Of a stretch of 37,788 bases of DNA, positions 30,079 to 37,314 are shown one piece after another. How positions within the stretch are numbered: position 1 is the stretch's first letter; each line of letters starts with the position of its first letter. The DNA is taken from NCBI GenBank assembly GCA_013215375.1, contig JABSRB010000050.1, positions 1 to 37,788 on the forward strand. The letters run 5' to 3'. The DNA comes from Oceanospirillaceae bacterium (lineage in GTDB: Bacteria > Pseudomonadota > Gammaproteobacteria > Pseudomonadales > Balneatricaceae). The notes beneath the pieces were generated by a model, which was not told the DNA's origin, did not search any database, and was given only the letters and a program-made list of their open reading frames with translations. Made by a program: the position numbers and the translations under genes.

Positions 30079-30171
30079 CAAATTGCTGCACGCGGACTCC
30101 GTAAGCTATCGCGGTTTTTGCAAAAAAAGACGCAAAAACCGCGCTAACTTACTCCGCCAGTGAGCAAGGCG
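30073..30171 (+). repeat. attC-like recombination site of the cassette
   Basis: Left core ACATAAC is at 30073-30079. TTGCT (30083-30087) pairs with AGCAA (30163-30167); G at 30088 is unpaired, and CAC (30089-30091) pairs with GTG (30160-30162). This extrahelical base in the L arm is a defining attC feature. GTAAG (30101-30105) pairs with CTTAC (30148-30152), and CGCGGTTTTTGC (30110-30121) pairs perfectly with 30132-30143. The right arm ends in GGCG. The long terminal stem may also act as a terminator. Confidence 0.7.
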
Positions 30172-30330
30172 ATCTCGTTACCATCGATAAAAGGCTACAG
30201 GCACCTAGAAAAAACTAATGACAGTATCTTCATCTTTAGATACTAAAAACTTTCTATTATATACCCATACATCTATAGGCCTTCAGCGGATTAAAGTTGA
30301 ATTCGGCCGCTTGTTCTTAAGGAGCTAAAG

Positions 30331-30594
30331 TTGCAAACAGTTGTGAAAAAGTGGTTTCGTGATAAGGAATCTGGATTTCTTGAAAACGGCAGTGCTAAAG
30401 ATATCATCGTCAATAAAGCTGATTTATTGAACTGCCAGTTTTTGAAAGTTGGCGTGACCGTTGAGTTTGAGTGTCATGTTGATAAACGTGGTTTGATTGC
30501 CAAAAAAGTTAAATTAATAGCACAAAATAAAAATGGGCATGGGCATGGCCGCCATCAGGCTAATAAGCCCTTCAGACCAGGCGTTATGACTTAA
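30331..30594 (+). CDS. Divergent cold-shock-domain-like protein
   Basis: An 87-residue protein starting at TTG 30331 with AAGGAG six bases upstream. The core TVVKKWFRDKESGFLENGSAKDIIVNKADL follows the cold-shock pattern VKWFN..KGFGFI..., then VGVTVEFECHVDKRGLIAKKVKLI. Aromatic residues of RNP1 and RNP2 are reduced (SGFLEN in place of GFGFI), and a His/Gly-rich tail (GHGHGRHQ) follows. It is probably a small RNA- or single-strand-binding protein. It stands 159 bases after the cassette. Confidence 0.75.
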   Translation: MQTVVKKWFRDKESGFLENGSAKDIIVNKADLLNCQFLKVGVTVEFECHVDKRGLIAKKVKLIAQNKNGHGHGRHQANKPFRPGVMT

Positions 30595-30704
30595 ATACTG
30601 AAAGAGCAATATTGTTTTTTAATAGTAATTTTTTGCTCATTATTCAGCATAAAACCTGCATTACTCTGCCTAAATATATCGATGTTAATACTATAGGGTC
30701 TACA

Positions 30705-31046
30705 ATGCCACATTGTACTATCGAATACTCTGCACCTATTTCACAGCAAGTTTCTGAAAACGATTTAATGAAAGCTGTTTTTGACGGAGCATTAGCTGCC
30801 AATCTGTTTGATGAAAAATCGATAAAATGTAGAACACAATGTTATCAATCTTATCTGAGTGTCGCTGACCAGAGTAATTTTGTGCATGTGACAATTAAGA
30901 TTATGTCTGGGCGAAACTTTGAGCAAAAAAACGTTTTGTCGCAGAGTGTGCTGCTATATTTACAAGACCTAAATATGACCGATTTATCAATTACTGTTGA
31001 TATCGGCGATCTTGAGTCAAAGTGTTACGCCAAAGCAACAGCCTAG
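30705..31046 (+). CDS. 5-carboxymethyl-2-hydroxymuconate isomerase-family tautomerase
   Basis: A 113-residue member of the CHMI/tautomerase superfamily. ATG 30705 has AGGG upstream and yields MPHCTIEYSAPI, placing the catalytic proline directly after the initiator methionine, as in HpaF. VHVTIKIMSGRNFEQK is the other conserved block. In degraders of homoprotocatechuate this enzyme isomerises an intermediate, but no other catabolic gene is nearby, so the physiological substrate is open. It converges with the protease gene. Confidence 0.85.
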   Translation: MPHCTIEYSAPISQQVSENDLMKAVFDGALAANLFDEKSIKCRTQCYQSYLSVADQSNFVHVTIKIMSGRNFEQKNVLSQSVLLYLQDLNMTDLSITVDIGDLESKCYAKATA

Positions 31047-31092
31047 TTAGTGATATTTGGGCTCTGCGCAGTAAATATCTGTTTCTGAGTGC

Positions 31093-31614
31093 TTACTTGT
31101 TATTGGTTGGATTGATCGTTAAAACCCCATTGTGCTGTACTAAAGATAGATGTTTTAAAAAGCTCATACCTAATAGAATGGTGGAGTGGTCCATATAGGG
31201 GTTGATGACTGCTTCTATATTGGCAGCAGAGATCCCTCCAAGGCTAATGCTATTTAATAGTGTTGGGTAAACAGTAATAACCCCATTGGCGGTCGAAACT
31301 TGAGTTTTACCTAAACGGCTTAAACTTAAGCCAGCCGCCAAAGCTTCGGGTATGACAACATCTGTGGCACCGGTATCTAATAAAAACAGTACCGGCTGAT
31401 TGTTGATACGACCATTGGCAATATAATGGCCTCTTGAATTTTGTTTTAAAACGACGGGTTGATTGTATTGCAGGTTGATGTATTGGTTAGGGTTTCTTTT
31501 ATAATCAATCCATTGTTGAAAAAAATAAGTGGTCAGTAGTAGTGCTATCAGCCAGCTTAAGCGCATCATCCATTTACCGATGACAAATGATAAGTCTTTT
31601 GGTTTAGAATTCAT
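31093..31614 (-). CDS. Membrane-anchored retropepsin-like aspartic protease
   Basis: A 173-residue protein (ATG 31614; a GTG at 31644 would add ten residues and increase overlap with the globin gene). One membrane helix lies at about 18-34 (WMMRLSWLIALLLTTYFF), followed by a periplasmic retropepsin-like domain. The active-site aspartate is in FLLDTGATDVVIP, followed by a flap-like segment and ILLGMSFLKHL. This is the bacterial clan AA single-domain type that would act as a dimer; targets are unknown. It overlaps the end of the globin gene, so the two are co-transcribed. Confidence 0.85.
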   Translation of the reverse strand: MNSKPKDLSFVIGKWMMRLSWLIALLLTTYFFQQWIDYKRNPNQYINLQYNQPVVLKQNSRGHYIANGRINNQPVLFLLDTGATDVVIPEALAAGLSLSRLGKTQVSTANGVITVYPTLLNSISLGGISAANIEAVINPYMDHSTILLGMSFLKHLSLVQHNGVLTINPTNNK

Positions 31615-31627
31615 ATCTGTCGGTACT

Positions 31628-32020
31628 TCATTGAGCGTTGACACAGCGGCTAGCGGGTATATTTAACTGTATTAGCAGATACTCTTGAAAATCTTTCGGG
31701 TACCGTGTTTTCTGTAAGGCCTTATCCATACACAGCATCCATGCGTGTTGCTCGGTTGGAGTTATCTTGAGGTGTTGATGCGCTCTGGGAATGCTAATCG
31801 ATCCATATTTCTCTTTATAACGTTTAGGCCCTCCTAGCCATCCACATAAAAAACTCGCTAATTTATCAATAGATTCTGTTAAATCTTCAGGGTGCATCGC
31901 TCTTATCTTTTGTGCTTGTTCAAGCGAGTTCATTTGACAATAAAATTCCTCTACCAATGAAAATATCCCCAATTCACCGCCTGCTGCTTGAAAAGAGCCA
32001 TCCTTCACACCGTATTCCAT
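31628..32020 (-). CDS. Group II truncated hemoglobin
   Basis: A 130-residue 2-on-2 globin. FSLVEEFYCQM carries the B10 tyrosine (Y27); FLCGWLGGPKRYKEKYGS is the typical E-F region; the proximal haem histidine is H81 in IPRAHQHLKIT, and the conserved G8 tryptophan is W94 (EQHAWMLCM). Such globins bind oxygen or nitric oxide and often serve in detoxification. It is the promoter-proximal gene of a pair with the membrane protease and diverges from the small secreted protein. Confidence 0.92.
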   Translation of the reverse strand: MEYGVKDGSFQAAGGELGIFSLVEEFYCQMNSLEQAQKIRAMHPEDLTESIDKLASFLCGWLGGPKRYKEKYGSISIPRAHQHLKITPTEQHAWMLCMDKALQKTRYPKDFQEYLLIQLNIPASRCVNAQ

Positions 32021-32086
32021 AACATACCTTTTAATTATTGATCAGCTATACTATTGCTATATAGACAGTATATTACGAGGCTTGTC

Positions 32087-32449
32087 ATGAAGGTAGTTTT
32101 CTTAGTAGTGTTATTGTGTAGTTTAGCTGTGAGCCATGTCGCAATGGCTAGCGAAGTTTATATAAAAGACGTGAAGATTGCGAAAAACGCCAAAGGCCTC
32201 TATAGCTTTAACGTAACTTTGCTACATGCTGATAAAAGTTGGGATCATTATGCAAATGTCTGGCAAATAGAAACCCTATCAGGAACTCTCCTTGGCAAAC
32301 GAGTTTTGTTGCACCCCCACATCAATGAACAACCGTTCACCAGATCGATTAATAATATTAAAATCCCAAAAGGTGTGACAACGGTAGTCATTAGAGCCGG
32401 TTGCACCTTAGATGGGATTAACAGTAAAAAATATTTGATACGGCTATGA
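32087..32449 (+). CDS. Small secreted protein of unknown function
   Basis: A 120-residue protein with a signal peptide of about 22 residues (MKVVFLVVLLCSLAVSHVAMA, cleavage before SEVYI). ATG 32087 is preferred to the upstream start at 32054 because it begins the signal peptide and has CGAGG upstream. The mature part is a beta-rich single domain with DHYANVW, GKRVLLHPHINEQPFTRS and IPKGVTTVVIRA, segments I recall in small conserved periplasmic proteins without assigned function. It diverges from the globin/protease pair. Confidence 0.8.
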   Translation: MKVVFLVVLLCSLAVSHVAMASEVYIKDVKIAKNAKGLYSFNVTLLHADKSWDHYANVWQIETLSGTLLGKRVLLHPHINEQPFTRSINNIKIPKGVTTVVIRAGCTLDGINSKKYLIRL

Positions 32450-32499
32450 GCTACGAGTTGTTTTTTGCTTATAGCTTTCTAGCTCATAGCTTCTTAACT

Positions 32500-33348
32500 T
32501 CAATACCTATCTTCTCGAAATTTATGTGCCAAATATGTGCCAATGACACGCATTTCAGAAGAGAAAAACTCTAACTCTTGCAATGCTAATTGCATTTTTT
32601 CTTCTTCAGGATGTCCTGCAACATCCAAATGAAAACTAGTCACAGACATAGAGTTTGAAGCCATATAACTTTCCAGCTTCAGCATGTTCACACCATTAGT
32701 GGCAAACCCCCCCATGGATTTATAAAGCGCAGAGGGGATATTTCGAACGGTGAACATAATAGTGGTAATGAATGCCTCATCATCTGAGTATTTTGGGCAT
32801 TGACTCTTTTTAGAGAGGATAATAAAGCGTGTAGTGTTGCCTGAAATATCTTGAAAGTTCTGCTGTAAAATATCCAGCCCATATAGTTTAGCGGCGAGTT
32901 CAGAGGCGATAGCGGCCTGTGTATTACTTGGGCTGTCGGCTAGTTCTTGTGCAGCACCCGCTGTGTCTAAATGTGCAATTTGTTGCAAATTTAAAGCCGC
33001 AATAGCATTGTTGCATTGCGCTAATGCCTGTGGGTGCGAGGCAATGGTTTGTAGGGTTTCGATTGAAGTACCAGGCTTAACCAGCAAGCAGTGATTAACA
33101 GGTTCGAAATGTTCACCGACGATATGTAGATGGGTTTTTGGCATCAATCTATAAATTTCTTCTACTCGTCCGGCAGTAGAGTTTTCTATAGGGATCATCG
33201 CAAGTGAAGCTTCTTCGCGTTCCACCATATACATAGCTTTAGCAAAGCTAGCACAGGCATGTGCTGCCATTTCGGGAAATACTTTTGTGCATGATAGGTG
33301 CGAGTACGCACCTGGATAGCCTTGATAGGCGATAATATTTTTAGACAT
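32500..33348 (-). CDS. pheA: Prephenate dehydratase (monofunctional, with ACT domain)
   Basis: Converts prephenate to phenylpyruvate in phenylalanine synthesis. The 282-residue protein lacks the chorismate mutase domain of the usual gammaproteobacterial P-protein. The catalytic domain (1-185) contains YQGYPGAYSH, IPIENSTAGRV and the GNTTRF motif; the ACT domain (about 198-275) has SALYKSMGGFATNGVNMLKLESYM, where the common ESRP is replaced by ESYM. That replacement and GHPEE...ALQELEFFSSEMRVIGTY are typical of the alphaproteobacterial form. It is a single gene. Confidence 0.93.
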   Translation of the reverse strand: MSKNIIAYQGYPGAYSHLSCTKVFPEMAAHACASFAKAMYMVEREEASLAMIPIENSTAGRVEEIYRLMPKTHLHIVGEHFEPVNHCLLVKPGTSIETLQTIASHPQALAQCNNAIAALNLQQIAHLDTAGAAQELADSPSNTQAAIASELAAKLYGLDILQQNFQDISGNTTRFIILSKKSQCPKYSDDEAFITTIMFTVRNIPSALYKSMGGFATNGVNMLKLESYMASNSMSVTSFHLDVAGHPEEEKMQLALQELEFFSSEMRVIGTYLAHKFREDRY

Positions 33349-33561
33349 AGTGCTTATAAACCTAGGCTACCAGTGGATTATTCTTAAAAGCTCACATTAT
33401 CTATGATTATAGTAATTAACAACTAATAATTAATTTTAAGAAATTAATTATTTAAAAGTGCAGAAATTCAATTTTAATCTATGCTTAAACTAAAAATAGG
33501 AAAAAATTGTAGGCAATGACAGTGCTGTACATGACAAAATCATGAAGCTGGGAGCAGAAAA

Positions 33562-35046
33562 ATGAAACTTTGGAATAAACTATTTGGTCAAGGCGAAAAA
33601 GCAGAGCAATTACTAAAAATACAGCAGCAGCATGCAACCGAAAAGCAAAACTTGCAAGATCAAATAAGCTCGTCATCTGCAATGTATACCAATATGTTAA
33701 CAGGCTTGGTTGATTCAGTGATTATCATTGATGATGAAAACCTGGTGACCTTGTTTAACCCTGCCGCTGAGGAACTATGGGGATATTCTGAAAAAGAAGT
33801 ACTAGGTAAAAATGTAAAAATGTTAGTCCCAAAAGAAATTCAGGGCAGTCATGATGAAAAAGTAAATGCTAATAGAACAACAGGGGAAAATAAAATAGTT
33901 GGCACTAGCCGAGATGTAGAGTTACCCCGTAAGGACGGCTCAACAGTTTGGTGTAGTTTGTCCCTATCCAAAATTCAATTGTCTAAGGGCATAGGTTACG
34001 CAGCTTTTGTGCGGGACATCTCTGCACAAAGACGCGCTAGCCTTGAAAACGAACAGATACTCTCTCAGGCATTGGATGCTGTAGTGACTATCAACAAAGA
34101 TAATATTGTCACTTTTTATAATAATGCCGCTAAACGATTATGGGGATATGAGCCAAGTGAAGTAATTGGTGAGAATGTTAAAATGTTGGTTCCTCAGGTT
34201 ATTCAGAGTCAGCATGACCAGCTTGTAAATAGTAACCGGAAAACAGGCGTCAATAAAATAGTGGGAACCCACCGGGAAGTTGAACTTACCACTAAAAGCG
34301 GTAGCACAGTAGCGGCAAGTCTCTCTTTGTCCAAAGTAGATATTGATGGAGAAATAGGTTATACGGCTTTTGTTAGAGATATTACTCAAGAGAAGGAGGC
34401 CAGTGAGATTATTACCCAAACCTTATCTCAGGCACTTGACGCAGTGGTAACGATTGATGAGCATAATATAGTAACCGTCTACAATGAAGCGGCTGAACAA
34501 CTTTGGGGTTACAGCCCTGAAGAAGTCATCGGCGAAAATGTAAAAATGTTAGTGCCAATGGATCTTCAGGCAGGGCATGATGATCTGGTAAACCGGAACA
34601 GAGACACCAGTGAAAATAAAATAGTGGGTACTCACAGAGAAGTGCCAATATTTTGTAAAGATGGCAGTAAAAAATGGGGGATGTTATCACTGTCTAAAGT
34701 GCATGTAGGTGAAAAAATCATGTACACCGCATTTTTACGAGATGTCACCGCTGACGTTGAAAAGCGTGGCTCGATGCAGCAAATCATGGACTCTATATCA
34801 GCATCAAGTACAGAAATTGCAAAAATGGCCAAAGTTATAGATGGCATCGCCAACCAAACCAACTTGTTAGCCTTAAACGCCGCGATAGAAGCCGCAAGAG
34901 CAGGAGAGCATGGCCGAGGCTTTGCGGTAGTCGCAGATGAAGTAAGGCAACTCGCATCAAGGTCATCAGAAACTGTCACTGAGATTAATCAGCTATCAGA
35001 GGCAAGTAATGTGGCTTTGAAAAAACTTGCGGCAAATTATAAGTAG
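33562..35046 (+). CDS. Soluble receptor-like protein with three FixL-type haem PAS domains and a short signalling tip
   Basis: A 494-residue cytoplasmic protein without membrane segments. A short coiled N-terminus (1-40) precedes three tandem PAS domains with exact 121-residue periodicity. Each keeps the equivalents of the FixL haem ligand His200 and oxygen-contact Arg220, spaced 20 apart: H97/R117, H218/R238 and H339/R359. Each also has LWGY...EV(L/I)G.NVKMLVP. The C-terminal 85 residues contain only the tip of an MCP signalling domain ([21 protein letters not shown]), without methylation helices. The layout recalls the biofilm dispersal regulator BdlA, but with three domains. An oxygen-sensing role is inferred. 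Confidence 0.88.
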   Translation: MKLWNKLFGQGEKAEQLLKIQQQHATEKQNLQDQISSSSAMYTNMLTGLVDSVIIIDDENLVTLFNPAAEELWGYSEKEVLGKNVKMLVPKEIQGSHDEKVNANRTTGENKIVGTSRDVELPRKDGSTVWCSLSLSKIQLSKGIGYAAFVRDISAQRRASLENEQILSQALDAVVTINKDNIVTFYNNAAKRLWGYEPSEVIGENVKMLVPQVIQSQHDQLVNSNRKTGVNKIVGTHREVELTTKSGSTVAASLSLSKVDIDGEIGYTAFVRDITQEKEASEIITQTLSQALDAVVTIDEHNIVTVYNEAAEQLWGYSPEEVIGENVKMLVPMDLQAGHDDLVNRNRDTSENKIVGTHREVPIFCKDGSKKWGMLSLSKVHVGEKIMYTAFLRDVTADVEKRGSMQQIMDSISASSTEIAKMAKVIDGIANQTNLLALNAAIEAARAGEHGRGFAVVADEVRQLASRSSETVTEINQLSEASNVALKKLAANYK

Positions 35047-35281
35047 GGGAAGGGAGGTCGTTAGTTGAAAGTCTTTGGTCGTTGGTTAAAAGACAAGTGC
35101 TACCATTGAGGAAAGACTATAAAACTTGGTTGATTTTATTCTCTGTGCAGCGGCTAAGTGGTAGAAAATCTTTTAAGAGGATCTCTGTTAGAAGTTGCCG
35201 GCTACCGACTAAAGACTAAAGACTTCTCTTTTCCTTCCCTTTATAATCAGCGCTATTAATTTTATCAGGCAAGGAAGAGAA
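35047..35281. repeat. Spacer with degenerate repeat and heptads before galE
   Basis: Heptad-like words recur (GTCGTTAGTT near 35059, GACTAAAGACTAAAGAC near 35207). The piece 35141-35174 (CTCTGTGC ... GTGGTAGAAAATCTTTT) resembles the right end of the 138-bp repeat found at 36667 and 37651, suggesting an eroded copy. The galE promoter must lie in the last 60 bases (TTATAAT near 35242). Confidence 0.5.
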
Positions 35282-36301
35282 ATGGCGATTTTAGTCACAG
35301 GCGGTGCGGGTTATATCGGCAGTCATACTGTCGTACAACTGTTAGAAAAAGGCGAGCAAGTCGTTGTTGTTGATGATCTTAGTAATAGTCATGCTGAAGT
35401 ATTTAATCGGATCAAGGCAATAACGGGCCAAGAGTTAATCTTTGTTCAAGGTGATGTTAGTGATAGAACATTGTTGAATAAAGTTTTTAGTAATTACCCA
35501 ATAAAAAGTGTGATACATTTTGCAGGTTTTAAAGCGGTGGGTGAATCTGTCGCAAAACCATTGATGTATTACCAGAATAATATTAATACTACTTTAAACC
35601 TGCTTGCTTGCATGCAAGAGCACCAATGCAAAGAATTAGTCTTTAGCTCCTCGGCGACGGTCTATGGTGATCCAGAGAGCGTACCCATTACCGAGCAATC
35701 ACCGCTATCAGCGACCAATCCTTACGGCCAAACTAAATTAATGATTGAATACATTTTAAAAGATATGGCCATCGCTGATCCAAGCCTGTCTATTGCAGTA
35801 TTGCGTTATTTTAACCCCGTAGGAGCGCATGAGAGCGGTTTAATAGGTGAAGACCCTAATGGTATCCCCAACAACTTAATGCCCTTTGTAGCTAAGGTAG
35901 CGATCGGTGAGTTGTCTGAAGTAAGCGTCTTTGGTGATGATTACGATACGCCTGATGGCACTGGCGTGCGAGATTATATACATGTGGTAGATCTAGCGGT
36001 AGGGCACTTGGCTGCACTTGATAAAATCAAAGATCAACAAGGCTGCTCAGTTTATAATTTGGGTACCGGCAAAGGTAATTCTGTTTTAGAAGTAATTAAA
36101 GCTTTCGCCGCTATTTCAAAACAGCACATACCTTATAAAATAGCCCCAAGGCGTGCAGGAGATATAGCCACTTGTTATGCAGATGTTGGCTATAGTGCCA
36201 AAGCACTTAACTGGTCTGCAAAAGCAGATCTAAGCCAAATGATAAAAGACCACTGGCACTGGCAGCAAAAGAATCCAAACGGATACAAAGATGCGAACTA
36301 G
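35282..36301 (+). CDS. galE: UDP-glucose 4-epimerase
   Basis: Interconverts UDP-glucose and UDP-galactose with bound NAD, feeding surface polysaccharide or galactose metabolism. The 339-residue length is standard. The NAD motif GGAGYIGSHTVVQLL is at residues 6-20; the catalytic serine/threonine region is SSSATVYGDPESVPI and the Tyr-Lys pair lies in NPYGQTKLMIEYIL. FNPVGAHESGLIGEDPNGIPNNLMPFV and VRDYIHVVDLA are typical of GalE. No other gal genes are adjacent. It overlaps the VanZ-like gene by 11 bases. Confidence 0.97.
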   Translation: MAILVTGGAGYIGSHTVVQLLEKGEQVVVVDDLSNSHAEVFNRIKAITGQELIFVQGDVSDRTLLNKVFSNYPIKSVIHFAGFKAVGESVAKPLMYYQNNINTTLNLLACMQEHQCKELVFSSSATVYGDPESVPITEQSPLSATNPYGQTKLMIEYILKDMAIADPSLSIAVLRYFNPVGAHESGLIGEDPNGIPNNLMPFVAKVAIGELSEVSVFGDDYDTPDGTGVRDYIHVVDLAVGHLAALDKIKDQQGCSVYNLGTGKGNSVLEVIKAFAAISKQHIPYKIAPRRAGDIATCYADVGYSAKALNWSAKADLSQMIKDHWHWQQKNPNGYKDAN

Positions 36302-36641
36302 TCAGGCGTTTTTTACTGGATTGTTTTTTTGCTGCATCGCTGTAGTTTCATGGGGGATATTTCGCGCCACACCGCCCCAAGAGCTTTTTCAACAATCCGA
36401 TAAAGTCGCACATTTATTAGCTTTCGCAGGTTTAGCTTTTACTGGCAGATTGGCCTTGGTAAATATCAATGGTTATCTATACTGGCCTGCTATGGCTGTT
36501 ATTGCCATGGCGATGGAATATGCCCAAGGGATATTTCAAATATCGCGGTATTCTAGTGTCGAGGACGCAATGGCTAATGTGACAGGGGTGTTGTTGGCTT
36601 TGCTTGTGTGTGGGGTGGGAAGGAAGGTTAGGAATGGTTAG
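36291..36641 (+). CDS. VanZ-like small membrane protein
   Basis: A 116-residue integral membrane protein with about four hydrophobic segments (8-24, 39-56, 64-80, 92-110). The pattern SDKVAHLLAFAGLAFTGRLA, AMEYAQGIFQ and SVEDAMANVTGVLLA is that of the VanZ-like family. The family name comes from a teicoplanin resistance factor, but these small homologues have no established role, and resistance should not be inferred. The ATG lies within the galE end, so the two are translationally coupled. Confidence 0.88.
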   Translation: MRTSQAFFTGLFFCCIAVVSWGIFRATPPQELFQQSDKVAHLLAFAGLAFTGRLALVNINGYLYWPAMAVIAMAMEYAQGIFQISRYSSVEDAMANVTGVLLALLVCGVGRKVRNG

Positions 36642-36666
36642 ACGTTATAAGAGATTGTTAGTCGTT

Positions 36667-36804
36667 AGTTAGAAGTCGTTAGTCGTAAGCTAAAAGACTA
36701 AAGACATATTTCACCACGGAGGCACGGAGAAGGGATTACAATATTTTGTTTAGTCATTTCTCGGTGTAGCGAAGCGCCTCTGTGCCCTCTGTGGTAGAAA
36801 AGCT
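36667..36804. repeat. 138-bp repeat, left copy
   Basis: Identical to 37651-37788 except for three bases. The inner part (about 36710-36800) is itself an imperfect inverted repeat: TTCACCACGGAGGCACGGAG on the left pairs with CTCTGTGCCCTCTGTGGTAGAA on the right. The outer left part contains heptad words (GTCGTTA, AGACTAAAGAC). It resembles non-coding palindromic elements rather than an insertion sequence. Confidence 0.92.
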
Positions 36805-36908
36805 TTTAGGGAGCTTGGCGCGAGCAATAATTTCGACTAAAGGCTAAAGGCTAAAGACTTATACCTAGCATATAATTATCTGAATTAATCTTGATTGTGG
36901 TTTATAAG

Positions 36909-37241
36909 ATGGAAATGGATTTAAGATGGCGACAGCGACTGGAAAATTTTTCTAGGGCGTTGCTTCAATTGAATGAAGCTGTAGCTTTACTTGAAAAGCG
37001 AGAACTATCAAATATTGAAAAGCAGGGTTTTATTAAAGCGTTTGAATTTACCCATGAACTGGCTTGGAATGTGATGAAAGATTTTTCAGTTTATCAAGGA
37101 AATACTCAGATTATGGGCTCACGAGATGCTACCCGTGATGCATTTAAGAAAGGGTTGCTTGAAAACGGTGAAGCTTGGATGCAGATGATAATAACTCGAA
37201 ATAAGGCAGTACATACTTATAGTGCAAAAATTGTGGATTAA
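36909..37241 (+). CDS. HEPN-domain toxin (HepT/HI0074-like), shortened by an in-frame stop
   Basis: A 110-residue HEPN protein (start ATG 36909; ATG 36915 also possible). MEMDLRWRQRLENFSRAL, FEFTHELAWNVMKDF and the RNase/AMP-acceptor motif R-x4-H-x-Y in ITRNKAVHTY are present. A TAA at 37239-37241 ends it early; the same frame continues for 27 codons to TGA 37323-37325, overlapping the MNT start as in intact operons. The missing part is the last helix. In HepT/MntA modules the nucleotidyltransferase AMPylates this tyrosine to silence the toxin. Confidence 0.85.
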   Translation: MEMDLRWRQRLENFSRALLQLNEAVALLEKRELSNIEKQGFIKAFEFTHELAWNVMKDFSVYQGNTQIMGSRDATRDAFKKGLLENGEAWMQMIITRNKAVHTYSAKIVD

Positions 37242-37314
37242 GTGATTTCTTTGACCCTTGATAGCTATGTCGCAGAATTTAATACTTTCGAAGCTATTAT
37301 GTTGAAACTACTTG

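Larger units (their letters stand above)
28716..30171 (+). mobile_element. Solitary integron gene cassette (parA-like gene, partner gene, attC)
   Basis: The left end TTATGT (28716-28721) follows a G, as in the integron crossover G/TTRRRY form. The right end is an attC-like imperfect palindrome whose left core ACATAAC (30073-30079) is the exact complement of G plus that TTATGT, as expected once a cassette circularises. The last stop codon lies inside that core, a cassette hallmark. The right junction is G/ATCTC rather than G/TTRRRY, fitting insertion at a secondary, non-attC site (GWTMW type). No integrase gene or further attC was seen in the window. This is inference from sequence alone. Confidence 0.65.

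Noticed and set aside
30110-30143. 12-bp perfect hairpin as a plain terminator only
   Set aside because: It is nested in a larger imperfect palindrome with core sites and an extrahelical base, which fits an attC site better. It may still terminate transcription.
36291-36641. Glycopeptide resistance gene
   Set aside because: The protein is only a small VanZ-like membrane protein; no van cluster is present and the family is common in species without such resistance.
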